From AG25 sp035518815 (GTDB taxonomy: Bacteria; Gemmatimonadota; Gemmatimonadetes; Gemmatimonadales; GWC2-71-9): 64,000 nt of DNA. Under the pieces are notes generated by a model. The model worked only from the letters and a program-made list of their open reading frames with translations, ran no database searches and was not told the origin of the DNA. Positions 41,480-49,834 of the stretch are shown here, piece by piece. The translations under genes and the position numbers were made by a program. Numbering within the stretch: the first letter of the stretch is position 1; each line of letters begins with the position of its first letter. The stretch covers positions 50,522 through 114,521 of the forward strand of contig DATIXG010000102.1 of the NCBI GenBank assembly GCA_035518815.1. Direction: 5' to 3'.

Positions 41480-43906
41480 TTGGCGCCCCGGCCGCCCGAG
41501 GCGATAATACCTCACATCAAAGCCTTCCCTCTTGTCGCGCTTGCACTTGCGGTCGCGGGCCAGGCCGCGGCCCAGGACAGCGCCCAGGCCGCCCCGCCGG
41601 CGATCGTCACCGGCACCGTCTACGACACGGTGTCGGGCTGGGCGCTCCGCCTGGCCGTGGTGCGGGTGGTGGCCACCGGCGCCACGACCCTCACCGACGA
41701 TAACGGGCACTTCCGGCTGACAACCGCGCCCGGCGACGTCCGGCTCGAGATCCGCCGGATCGGGTATCAGCCCACCGCCGTGACGGTGACCGCCGCCCCG
41801 GGCGTGACGGAGCACAGCCTGTACCTCCGTCCCGTTGCCCTCGGGCTTGCGCCCGTCGTGGTCAGCGCGGTGGACGAGGTGGCGCTCCGGATCATGCGGC
41901 GGGTGATCGCGCACAAGCACGAGGTCTACGCCGCTCTGCACGACTTCCGCTTCGATGCCTACGTGAAATTCGTGCTGCGCGACGCCGCCATCGAGGCAAC
42001 CCTCCCGAAATCGGTCATGATGATCACGGAGACGCGCACCTCCGCCTACTGGGAGCAGCCCGACAAGTTTCAGGAGACGATTCTCGCCCGCCGCCAGTCG
42101 CGGAATCTCGAAGCCCAGCAGAATCTCGTCTCGGTCGGGGAGATCGTGAACTTCAGCAGAGAGCGCATCGACCTTCAGAAGTATTCGCTGGTCTCGCCGA
42201 TCGCCGACGACGCGCTGGACCACTACGACTATCGCATGCTGGACACGCTGGTCGTAGACGGCCGCCGAGTGTACCGGCTCGCCATCGAGCCGCGCTCACA
42301 GGCGTCGCCGCTCTTCGCGGGGATGATCGACGTCGCCGATTCGACCTACGACGTCCTCGGTATCGACGTCGGCGTGAACTCGGCGGTGCGGTTCAGTTTT
42401 CTCGAGAACCTCCGCTATCGGCAGCGGCTGCGAGACGCGGGGCAGGGCCGCTGGATGCCCTACGAGATCCGGCTGACTGGCGAGCTGCACCTCGGGCTGC
42501 CGGTGCCGGGGTTGGCCGAGCGGATGACGTTCGAGCACGTCGCCACCCTCGACGACTTTCGGTTCGATCAAGGGAACCGGCCGCCGAACCTGGGAGAGTT
42601 CCGCGTGGTCGTGCACGAGAAGGCCGACCGGCCGGACAGCGCGGTCTGGTCCGCGCCGGTGGTTACGCCGCTCTCCACCGACGAGCGCGCGGCGTGGCAG
42701 CGGATCGATTCGGTGGAAAGCATCCCCCCGAAGGTCGGCACCCGCGTGCTCGGAGGCGTGGGTGCCACGCTGCACCTCACCAGCGACCCGGACTTCTTCC
42801 ACTTCAATCGGGTGGACGGCCCGACGGTGGGGGCCGCGTACTCGTGGCGCGCGAGGCCCGGCCTCGTGGTTCGCACGAAGCTCGGCTACGCGACGGAGGA
42901 CGACGCCTGGCAGTACCGCCTCGGCGTGCGCCTGCGACTGTCCGCCGCCCGCCGGCTCTGGGTCGGCGCCGCACGCTTCGCCCGGACCGAGAACCGTCCC
43001 GCGCTCGTCTCGACCGACTACAACCCGACGTATCGCGCGCTCCTGTTTCGGCTCGATCCGCTCGACTACTTCCGCGAAGACGGGTGGACCGCGACGCTCG
43101 GCACGAAGGTGGTCGACTTCATCCGTCTCGATCTCCGCTACACGGACACGCGCCAGACCAGCATGGCCGTCGCCACGGAATACGCGATGTTTCCCGGCGA
43201 CCGGCCGCAGCTGCCGAACCCGGCCATCACCGACGGCCGGATGCGCTCGCTCAGGGCCACGCTGACGTACGACTCGCGCCCGCTGCTCCAGGAAGGCGGG
43301 CGCACCTACCACTTCGAGACGCTCACGTGGACCGAGATCACGCTGGAATCGGAAGTGGCCGCGCCCGCGCTCATTCCCAGCGATTTCGACTTTCAGTGGT
43401 ACTGGCTGGCCATCGAGCGGCACCAACGCACCTTCAACCTGGGGCTCACCTCGATCCGCGCCGTGGGCGGAATCGCGACGGGCACCGTGCCGCCGCAACG
43501 GTATTTCGTGGTGGACTATGGCATGCGGGCCCTGACCTTCCAGGAGGGCGGGTTCAACACGCTCGGCATGAACAACTTCAGCGGCACGCGCGCGGCGCTG
43601 GTCGTGCTCCAGCACGATTTCGACCGCCTGCTCTTCGCCAAGAGCGGTGTGCCGTTGCTGCGGGATTGTCCCTTCACCCTCAGCGTGCATGGGGGAGTGT
43701 TCTGGACCGACTTCGCGAATCACGTCGCGCAACCGGGGGACGAGCTGCTGCGCGTCGCCCAGACGACCTATGGAGAGATGGGGTTCGGCCTCGGTAACCT
43801 CACGCCGTTCATCTCGCCCTTCAACCTGGCCGCGTACTTCTCCTGGCAGGTGACCGCTTACACGACTCAGCGCTTTCAACTCACCTTCGGACTGACGCGG
43901 TTGTGA
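41480..43906 (+). CDS. Carboxypeptidase-regulatory-like / DUF5686 outer-membrane-type protein
   Basis: 808 residues from TTG 41480; no ATG or GTG lies before the signal peptide (AFPLVALALAVAGQAAAQ). Residues about 40-125 are a CarboxypepD_reg-like beta-sandwich (VTGTVYDTVSGWALRLAVVRV, TDDNGHFRLTTAPGDVRL). The rest matches the pattern of DUF5686, with an N-terminal soluble part (HKHEVYAALHDFRFDAYVKF) and a long C-terminal segment rich in alternating aromatic beta-strands ending in a Phe-rich strand (FQLTFGLTRL). Probably an outer-membrane beta-barrel with a peptidoglycan-side domain. Function unknown. Confidence 0.7.
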   Translation: MAPRPPEAIIPHIKAFPLVALALAVAGQAAAQDSAQAAPPAIVTGTVYDTVSGWALRLAVVRVVATGATTLTDDNGHFRLTTAPGDVRLEIRRIGYQPTAVTVTAAPGVTEHSLYLRPVALGLAPVVVSAVDEVALRIMRRVIAHKHEVYAALHDFRFDAYVKFVLRDAAIEATLPKSVMMITETRTSAYWEQPDKFQETILARRQSRNLEAQQNLVSVGEIVNFSRERIDLQKYSLVSPIADDALDHYDYRMLDTLVVDGRRVYRLAIEPRSQASPLFAGMIDVADSTYDVLGIDVGVNSAVRFSFLENLRYRQRLRDAGQGRWMPYEIRLTGELHLGLPVPGLAERMTFEHVATLDDFRFDQGNRPPNLGEFRVVVHEKADRPDSAVWSAPVVTPLSTDERAAWQRIDSVESIPPKVGTRVLGGVGATLHLTSDPDFFHFNRVDGPTVGAAYSWRARPGLVVRTKLGYATEDDAWQYRLGVRLRLSAARRLWVGAARFARTENRPALVSTDYNPTYRALLFRLDPLDYFREDGWTATLGTKVVDFIRLDLRYTDTRQTSMAVATEYAMFPGDRPQLPNPAITDGRMRSLRATLTYDSRPLLQEGGRTYHFETLTWTEITLESEVAAPALIPSDFDFQWYWLAIERHQRTFNLGLTSIRAVGGIATGTVPPQRYFVVDYGMRALTFQEGGFNTLGMNNFSGTRAALVVLQHDFDRLLFAKSGVPLLRDCPFTLSVHGGVFWTDFANHVAQPGDELLRVAQTTYGEMGFGLGNLTPFISPFNLAAYFSWQVTAYTTQRFQLTFGLTRL

Positions 43907-44018
43907 GCCTGCGTCGCTGCTCCCGACACAAGGTGAAACGAATGTCTGGGCATTCAGAGGCTGAGCCGCCTCGTGACTCGACGCGCCCGAGGTGGGCGCA
44001 GCATATTGAAACCGTACG

Positions 44019-44888
44019 ATGACCGTCTATCTCAACGGCACCTACCTCGACCGCGCCGCCGCCAAGATCTCCGTCGACGATCGGGGGTTCTTGTTCGGCG
44101 ACGGCGTGTACGAGGTCACACGGGCGCGCGACGGCGTGCTGTTCGAGTGGGACCGGCACCGGCGTCGCCTGGAGCGCGGGCTCGAGGGACTGAGCATCGC
44201 GGTGGCGGCCGGCGTGCTGGAAGGCCTCGCCGAGATTTCCGAGCGGCTCCTGCGGGACAACGGGCTCGAGTCGGGCGACGCGACGGTCTACCTGCAGATC
44301 ACCCGCGGGGTGGCGCAGCGGACCCACTACTTTCCGCCGGCTGGCACGCCACCCACGGTGTTTCTCTCCGCGAGCCGCCTCGCGGTTCCAGACGAGCTGC
44401 GCGCGCGGGGGGCGGCCGCCATCGCGATCCCCGACCTGCGCTGGGGGCGTTGCGATCTCAAGACCGTGAATCTGCTGCCCAACGTGCTCGCGAAGCAGCG
44501 GGCCGTGTCGGCGGGGGCCTTCGAAGCGATTCTGGTGCGCGAGGGCGTGGTGACCGAGGGAGCGAGTTCAAACGTGGTCGCGGTGAAGGACGGCGTGTTG
44601 CGGACCCATCCACTGGGCCCGCGCATTCTGGCGGGGATCACGCAGGACGTGGTGTTCGAGCTTGCCCGCGAGGCCGGCCTATCCGTGGTCGAGAGGCCGC
44701 TTACCGTCGCGGAGCTCCCGACCGTGAGCGAGCTGCTCATTACCGCGACGACCGCGGATGTCATGCCCATCGTCCGTCTCGACGGGCGCCCCGTGGGGGA
44801 TGGCCGGCCAGGCCCGGTGGGACGGTCGCTGCACGCCGCCTTCCGCGCGCGGATGGAGCGCCAGCGCGCCAGGGCGGGCGCCCGCTGA
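44019..44888 (+). CDS. dat: D-amino acid aminotransferase (class IV PLP)
   Basis: 289 residues from ATG 44019. Class IV motifs: SVDDRGFLFGDGVYEV, the Schiff-base Lys in GRCDLKTVNLLPN, and VTEGASSNVVAV with LAGITQDVVFELA for the PLP phosphate. The RCDLKTVNLLPN wording is of D-alanine transaminase; branched-chain aminotransferase (IlvE) differs there. Produces D-glutamate or D-alanine, for example for peptidoglycan. It is followed 30 bp later by the IMPase gene. Confidence 0.85.
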   Translation: MTVYLNGTYLDRAAAKISVDDRGFLFGDGVYEVTRARDGVLFEWDRHRRRLERGLEGLSIAVAAGVLEGLAEISERLLRDNGLESGDATVYLQITRGVAQRTHYFPPAGTPPTVFLSASRLAVPDELRARGAAAIAIPDLRWGRCDLKTVNLLPNVLAKQRAVSAGAFEAILVREGVVTEGASSNVVAVKDGVLRTHPLGPRILAGITQDVVFELAREAGLSVVERPLTVAELPTVSELLITATTADVMPIVRLDGRPVGDGRPGPVGRSLHAAFRARMERQRARAGAR

Positions 44889-44917
44889 GCCTCGCGCCTC
44901 AGGGTCTCGGGCCGCGC

Positions 44918-45697
44918 GTGTCGGAGCCCGCGGCGTGGCTGCCCCTGCTCTCGGAGATAGCGGACGGGGCCGACCGAATCGCCCTGCAGTTCTTCCGTGC
45001 TCGCGACCTCGTGGTGGACGAAAAGCCCGACAAGAGTCCCGTGACCGAGGCGGACCGCGGTATCGAAGCGATGGCCGCGCGCCTCCTCCGCACGCGCCAC
45101 GCCGAGCTGGGCGTGCTGGGGGAGGAGCATGGTGATGCGCCCGGGTCGGCCGCGACGCGTCTGATCATCGACCCCATCGACGGCACGCGGAACTTCGTCC
45201 GTGGCATTCCGGTGTTCGCGACGCTGCTTGCGATCGAGCAGGATGGCGAGGTGGTCGCTGGTGTGGTGAGCGCTCCGGCGCTCGCCACGCGATGGCACGC
45301 CGCGAGGGGTGCCGGGGCGTTTCACAACGGCCGGCCGGTGCGCGTGTCGCGCGTGGCCCGGCTCGGTGACGCGCTGCTCCTGCACGGAAATCTCGGGCCG
45401 GGAGCGCGCTCGCGCGGATTCGCGGCACTCGCTCGGCGCGTGGACTGCACCCGCGGCTTCGGGGATTTCTACCAGCACTCCCTGGTCGCTGAGGGAGCAG
45501 GGGAAATCGCGCTCGATCCGGAGGTCAGTGCCTGGGATGTTGCGGCGCTGCAGGTGCTGGTCGAGGAAGCCGGCGGGCTCGCCACCACCGTGGACGGCGC
45601 GCGCTCGATCTACGGCGGCAGCCTCGTCACCTCGAACGGTTTGTTGCACGCCCATGTGCTCGAGGCGCTCGCGGAGGAGAAAGGAGGCGCGCCCTGA
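44918..45697 (+). CDS. Inositol-monophosphatase-family phosphatase (HisN/IMPase-like)
   Basis: 259 residues from GTG 44918. The metal-dependent IMPase motifs are all present: GVLGEEHG (Glu, about residue 69), DPIDGTRNF (Asp85, Asp88), and SAWDVAALQVL (Asp). Hydrolyses a monophosphate ester. HisN-type histidinol phosphatases and inositol monophosphatases cannot be told apart here. The wording WDVAA and EEAGG favours HisN-type; the presence of a lipid locus that may use inositol makes the other activity worth checking. Confidence 0.8.
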   Translation: MSEPAAWLPLLSEIADGADRIALQFFRARDLVVDEKPDKSPVTEADRGIEAMAARLLRTRHAELGVLGEEHGDAPGSAATRLIIDPIDGTRNFVRGIPVFATLLAIEQDGEVVAGVVSAPALATRWHAARGAGAFHNGRPVRVSRVARLGDALLLHGNLGPGARSRGFAALARRVDCTRGFGDFYQHSLVAEGAGEIALDPEVSAWDVAALQVLVEEAGGLATTVDGARSIYGGSLVTSNGLLHAHVLEALAEEKGGAP

Positions 45698-46902
45698 GAG
45701 CACTCCATATCGTCGCGATTCTGGGGCTCGGGACCGGCGTCGTGGCGGCCGGACCGGAAGCAGTGGTCCTGCCGGCCGGCACCACGCTCCCGATCCGATT
45801 CCTCGAAACGATCACGAGCGGGCACGACTCCATCGGCACGCGGCTGCGGGTGCAAACGATGGGTCCCCTGACGAACGCGGGCTGCGAGATCGTGCCCGCC
45901 TACACCCAGGCCGGGGGCGTCGTGACGCTCTCGCGGGCCGGCCGGAGATTCGGGGGGCGAGGCGCGCTCAGCGTGCGGTTCGACTCGCTCGAGCTCGCCC
46001 CCGACCGCTGGGTGACCATCACGGCCGTGCTCGACACGCTTGAGTACACGTCGAGCGAGAACCTGTCCGACTCGGGCATCGCTTTCGGGCGGCACGCCTC
46101 GCTGGCGGGGCGCGCGGTGCCGGTTGGGATCGCCGGCGTTACCGACCTGGCGACGGTGCCCGTCGCGCTCTTCAGCGGCTACTGGCTCGCGCGCCGCGGT
46201 CCTCCCGCACGGATCGTCGCGGGGGAAGGCGGCGGGCTGCGGTTCACGGAGCCAGTCGGGATTCCCGTGGGGGCCGCCTGTCGGCCCGTGTCAACGAGCC
46301 GCGGCCTGGAGGCCATTCCCAAGCTCCCGCCCTTCCAGGCGCGAACGGGAACGAAGCACGGCTATGAGCGCGGGGATCCGGTCAACCTCGTGCTGCTCGG
46401 ATCGGCGAGCGACGTGGCTGACGCCTTCGAAAAGGCCGGCTGGCTGAGCCCGGTACGGGGTTCGGTACGCACGGTGACCCGAGAGATCTTCGACGGGCTG
46501 AGCAACCGGCAGGCGACGGCGGCGCCGCTCTCCTCACAGTATTTCGAAGGGCGCCGCCAGGATGTCGCCTACGAGCTGGCCGGTCCCAACGCGCGCTACC
46601 GGCACCACGCGCGGTTCTGGCTGCTCGACAGCACGGCGACCGTCTGGGTCGGCGCGGCCACCAAGGATGTGGGCGTGAAGGTCAACCCGTTGAAGGGCCG
46701 GTTCACGCACCGCATCGACCCCGAGATCGACGGCGAGCGGGACCGCATCGTGCAGGAGCTTGAAGCGACCGACTGCGCCGACCTGGTCGACTATGCCCCG
46801 GTGCCCGGAGCCGCGACGCACGGGCGCAATGCGTCGGGTCAGGCGTTTGTCACCGACGGGCGCGCCGCCGTGATTCGGGTCCGCGCCTGCGGGGGGCGCT
46901 AG
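45694..46902 (+). CDS. LssY C-terminal domain protein, exported, CTG start
   Basis: 402 residues if started at CTG 45694, which overlaps the IMPase stop (CTGA) and lies 5 bp after a strong AAAGGAGG ribosome site. This start yields a signal peptide (RALHIVAILGLGTGVVAAG) that the next start, GTG 45742, would delete. Residues about 225-360 match LssY_C: PVNLVLLGSASDVADAFEKA, SSQYFEGRRQDVAYE, RHHARFWLL, WVGAATKDVGV and a His/Asp cluster FTHRIDPEIDGERD. In some bacteria this domain occurs fused to PAP2 membrane proteins. Function not defined; possibly an envelope or lipid-related hydrolase. Confidence 0.75.
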   Translation: MRALHIVAILGLGTGVVAAGPEAVVLPAGTTLPIRFLETITSGHDSIGTRLRVQTMGPLTNAGCEIVPAYTQAGGVVTLSRAGRRFGGRGALSVRFDSLELAPDRWVTITAVLDTLEYTSSENLSDSGIAFGRHASLAGRAVPVGIAGVTDLATVPVALFSGYWLARRGPPARIVAGEGGGLRFTEPVGIPVGAACRPVSTSRGLEAIPKLPPFQARTGTKHGYERGDPVNLVLLGSASDVADAFEKAGWLSPVRGSVRTVTREIFDGLSNRQATAAPLSSQYFEGRRQDVAYELAGPNARYRHHARFWLLDSTATVWVGAATKDVGVKVNPLKGRFTHRIDPEIDGERDRIVQELEATDCADLVDYAPVPGAATHGRNASGQAFVTDGRAAVIRVRACGGR

Positions 46903-46905
46903 CCG

Positions 46906-47571
<666 letters not shown>

Positions 47572-47729
47572 TGGTCCTCCTTGCTTGCATGACGTACGCC
47601 ATTCTCACTCTGTCCGAACCCCGGGCCCAGCACGTCGGTTCCGCGCGCACTCCGCTTGCAACCCGTTCGGCGCATCGTATCTTGACACCCGCTCGCGGGT
47701 CGTCACGCACCCTCAACCGGGGACGCTCG

Positions 47730-48413
47730 ATGGAACTCCTTCTGCTGCGGTGGATTCATTTCCTCGCCGGCATCACCTGGATCGGTCTCTTGTACTACTT
47801 CAACTTCGTCCAGGGACCGTTCTTCGCCGAGACGGACGCCGCCACGAAGAGCAGTGCGACGCAGAAGCTCGTGCCGCGTGCGCTGTGGTGGTTCCGCTGG
47901 GGAGCGATGCTGACCTTCCTGTCCGGGGCCGCGATCCTCGGCATCCTCAAAGCGAGCTGGAGCAATCCGTGGGGCATGACGATCCTCACCGGCGCGGCGT
48001 TTGGGACAGTGATGTTCTTGAACGTGTGGCTCGTGATCTGGCCCAACCAGAAGGTCGTGATCGCGTCCGCGGTGGCGGCCGCGAGCGGTGGCCAGGCGAA
48101 CCCAGCGGCCGCGGCGGCCGGACGTCGCGCCTTTCTCGCTTCACGCACCAACGTTGTCTTCTCATTTCCCATGCTGCTCTTCATGGGGGCGGCCTCGCAT
48201 TTCGCGCTCTCGCCGGCCCGGAACGCGGGCCTCTTCGGGCTCCTGCTGCTCGCCGTCATCGTCCTGCTCGAGCTCAACGCGCTGACGGGAAGCACGGGGC
48301 CGACCAAAAAGCCCCTCGAGACGGTGCGCAGCGTGATCATCACGGGATTTGTCACGGCGCTCGTGGTGTATTGCCTCGCACAGGCGGTCCTCGGCTCGAT
48401 GGCCACAGCCTGA
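47730..48413 (+). CDS. Urate_ox_N-type membrane protein
   Basis: 227 residues from ATG 47730. About six helices; the start LLLLRWIHFLAGITWIGLLYYFNFVQ, then LWWFRWGAMLTFLSGAAILG and WLVIWPNQK match the membrane domain found at the N-terminus of the cytochrome c-type urate oxidase PuuD. Here it stands alone without the cytochrome domain. Many bacteria carry such stand-alone proteins and their function is unknown. Conserved His in WIHFLAG may bind heme. Its stop is followed directly by the peroxiredoxin start (1 bp gap). Confidence 0.7.
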   Translation: MELLLLRWIHFLAGITWIGLLYYFNFVQGPFFAETDAATKSSATQKLVPRALWWFRWGAMLTFLSGAAILGILKASWSNPWGMTILTGAAFGTVMFLNVWLVIWPNQKVVIASAVAAASGGQANPAAAAAGRRAFLASRTNVVFSFPMLLFMGAASHFALSPARNAGLFGLLLLAVIVLLELNALTGSTGPTKKPLETVRSVIITGFVTALVVYCLAQAVLGSMATA

Positions 48414-48414
48414 C

Positions 48415-48879
48415 GTGGCGACGCCGCATGTGGGAGACCCCGCGCCCGATTTCACGCTTCCCTCGACGGCGGGCAAGGACGTCACGCTCAGCGCTTTCCG
48501 AGGCACCAACAACGTGCTCCTCGCGTTCTTTCCCCTTGCCTTCACGTCCACGTGCACCGCGGAGGTGTGCGCGTTCAGCGACGACCTGGACCGGTTCACG
48601 CGCGGGCACGCGGTCGTCTTGCCCATCAGCGTGGACTCGGTGGCGACCCTGAAGGAGTTCAAGGCCAAGCACGGGCTGAAGGTGGATCTCCTCTCGGATT
48701 TCAAACGCGTGGTCTCGCGGGCGTACGGCACCCTGATCGAGGAGAAGTTTCACACCAACCGTTCCTACCATCTGATCGACCGCACCGGACGCATTCGCTG
48801 GCAGCACACTGAAGCAGAGCTGAAGCACCGCCGAGACGACGCGGAGCTGCTTCGACAGATCGAGGCGATCGACGCCTAG
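48415..48879 (+). CDS. Peroxiredoxin (AhpC/TSA, AhpE-like)
   Basis: 154 residues from GTG 48415. The thioredoxin fold peroxidatic site is FTSTCTAEVC with Cys about residue 46 and a second Cys four residues later; GDPAPDFTLPSTAGKDVTL precedes it. Reduces H2O2 and organic hydroperoxides. Directly after the Urate_ox_N gene and near superoxide dismutase, suggesting an oxidative-stress group. Confidence 0.9.
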   Translation: MATPHVGDPAPDFTLPSTAGKDVTLSAFRGTNNVLLAFFPLAFTSTCTAEVCAFSDDLDRFTRGHAVVLPISVDSVATLKEFKAKHGLKVDLLSDFKRVVSRAYGTLIEEKFHTNRSYHLIDRTGRIRWQHTEAELKHRRDDAELLRQIEAIDA

Positions 48880-48919
48880 GTCTCGCGGGCGACGGCTCCG
48901 CCCCGGAGCCGCGCTGGCC

Positions 48920-49834
48920 GTGGCGGTGCTGGCTCCGGTGTCGACGCTCGGCGCCGCCTGGATGATCGCCGCGTGCTCGGCGCGCGCGCTTGCCGGGCGG
49001 ACCGCCGAGACGGTGTCGGCCTATCTGTCCTACGTGTCGCCCACGGCTCGAGGCGGGGCAGACTATGACCTGGGGCGCCTCCTCGTTCGCGCCCGGGCGC
49101 TCGAGACCCTGCTCGAAGAGACCGCGGAGGTCGAGGTCTACCACGGCACGGCTCCGCTGGTGCACGCCGGCGCGCCCCCGCTCACGCCCGCGGAGCTGGC
49201 CGGGCTGCGTCGCGATCGCGGGACTGGCTGGTGGGACCACGCGGCGTTCGCTCCCCTGTACGACCGCGATGGCTGGGCGATCGTCGGGGCGGTTCGCGTG
49301 CCGCCGCCCCGGCTCGGGGCGTGGATGCAGTGGGTGGTGGTGGTTCTCGTCCTGGTCGAGCTCGCGCTGGTGGGTCGAGCCGCGTTCGACGTCCGTCTGG
49401 GCGACCCCGTGGAGCGCCGGGTGCTCCTGTGGCTCACCGGAACGGCCCTCTGCCTGGGACTCGCGGCCTACGGGCGGGTGTGGCTGTCCGCGCGCGAGGC
49501 GACCGATCGCTGGCTCCTGGATGCGGGCGCGCTCGTTCAGGAGGCGGCCACGCGCGGGCCGGGAGGCAAGGGGCTTGCGTGGGCCGCGCCGCTCGCGCGC
49601 GGCGCCGAGGTGGTTCCAGGAGAGCGCGCGCTGCGCACGCCCGTGCGGCGCCGCTTGGGTCTGCAGACCATGGCTCTCGTCACCGTGCGCTTGCGCGCGG
49701 GCCGATGGGCCGAGCTGCGGACGCGGCCGGCGGAATCGGACGCGTGGGGGTGGCTCGTGTGGCTGGTCGGTCTGGCATGCGCGGGACCGGTGGCGCTGGT
49801 GCTTGCGGCGCGCCCGGCATCTAGGGGCGGGTAG
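48920..49834 (+). CDS. Membrane protein with periplasmic loop, function unknown
   Basis: 304 residues from GTG 48920 (in-frame CTG 48914 possible); the upstream codons RRLRP extend a basic N-terminal flank, so the true start may be earlier. TM helices at about 1-20, 130-150 (WMQWVVVVLVLVELALVGRA), 165-185 and the C-terminal end, with a periplasmic segment of about 100 residues between the first two. This layout recalls sensor-type or HAMP-like receptors, but no kinase domain is present. Its end overlaps the convergent glycosidase gene by 14 bp. No family recognised. Confidence 0.5.
   Translation: MAVLAPVSTLGAAWMIAACSARALAGRTAETVSAYLSYVSPTARGGADYDLGRLLVRARALETLLEETAEVEVYHGTAPLVHAGAPPLTPAELAGLRRDRGTGWWDHAAFAPLYDRDGWAIVGAVRVPPPRLGAWMQWVVVVLVLVELALVGRAAFDVRLGDPVERRVLLWLTGTALCLGLAAYGRVWLSAREATDRWLLDAGALVQEAATRGPGGKGLAWAAPLARGAEVVPGERALRTPVRRRLGLQTMALVTVRLRAGRWAELRTRPAESDAWGWLVWLVGLACAGPVALVLAARPASRGG

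Noticed and set aside
42296..43879. 527-residue minus-strand frame opposite the DUF5686-like gene
   Set aside because: Shadow of the coding strand, no motif or signal.
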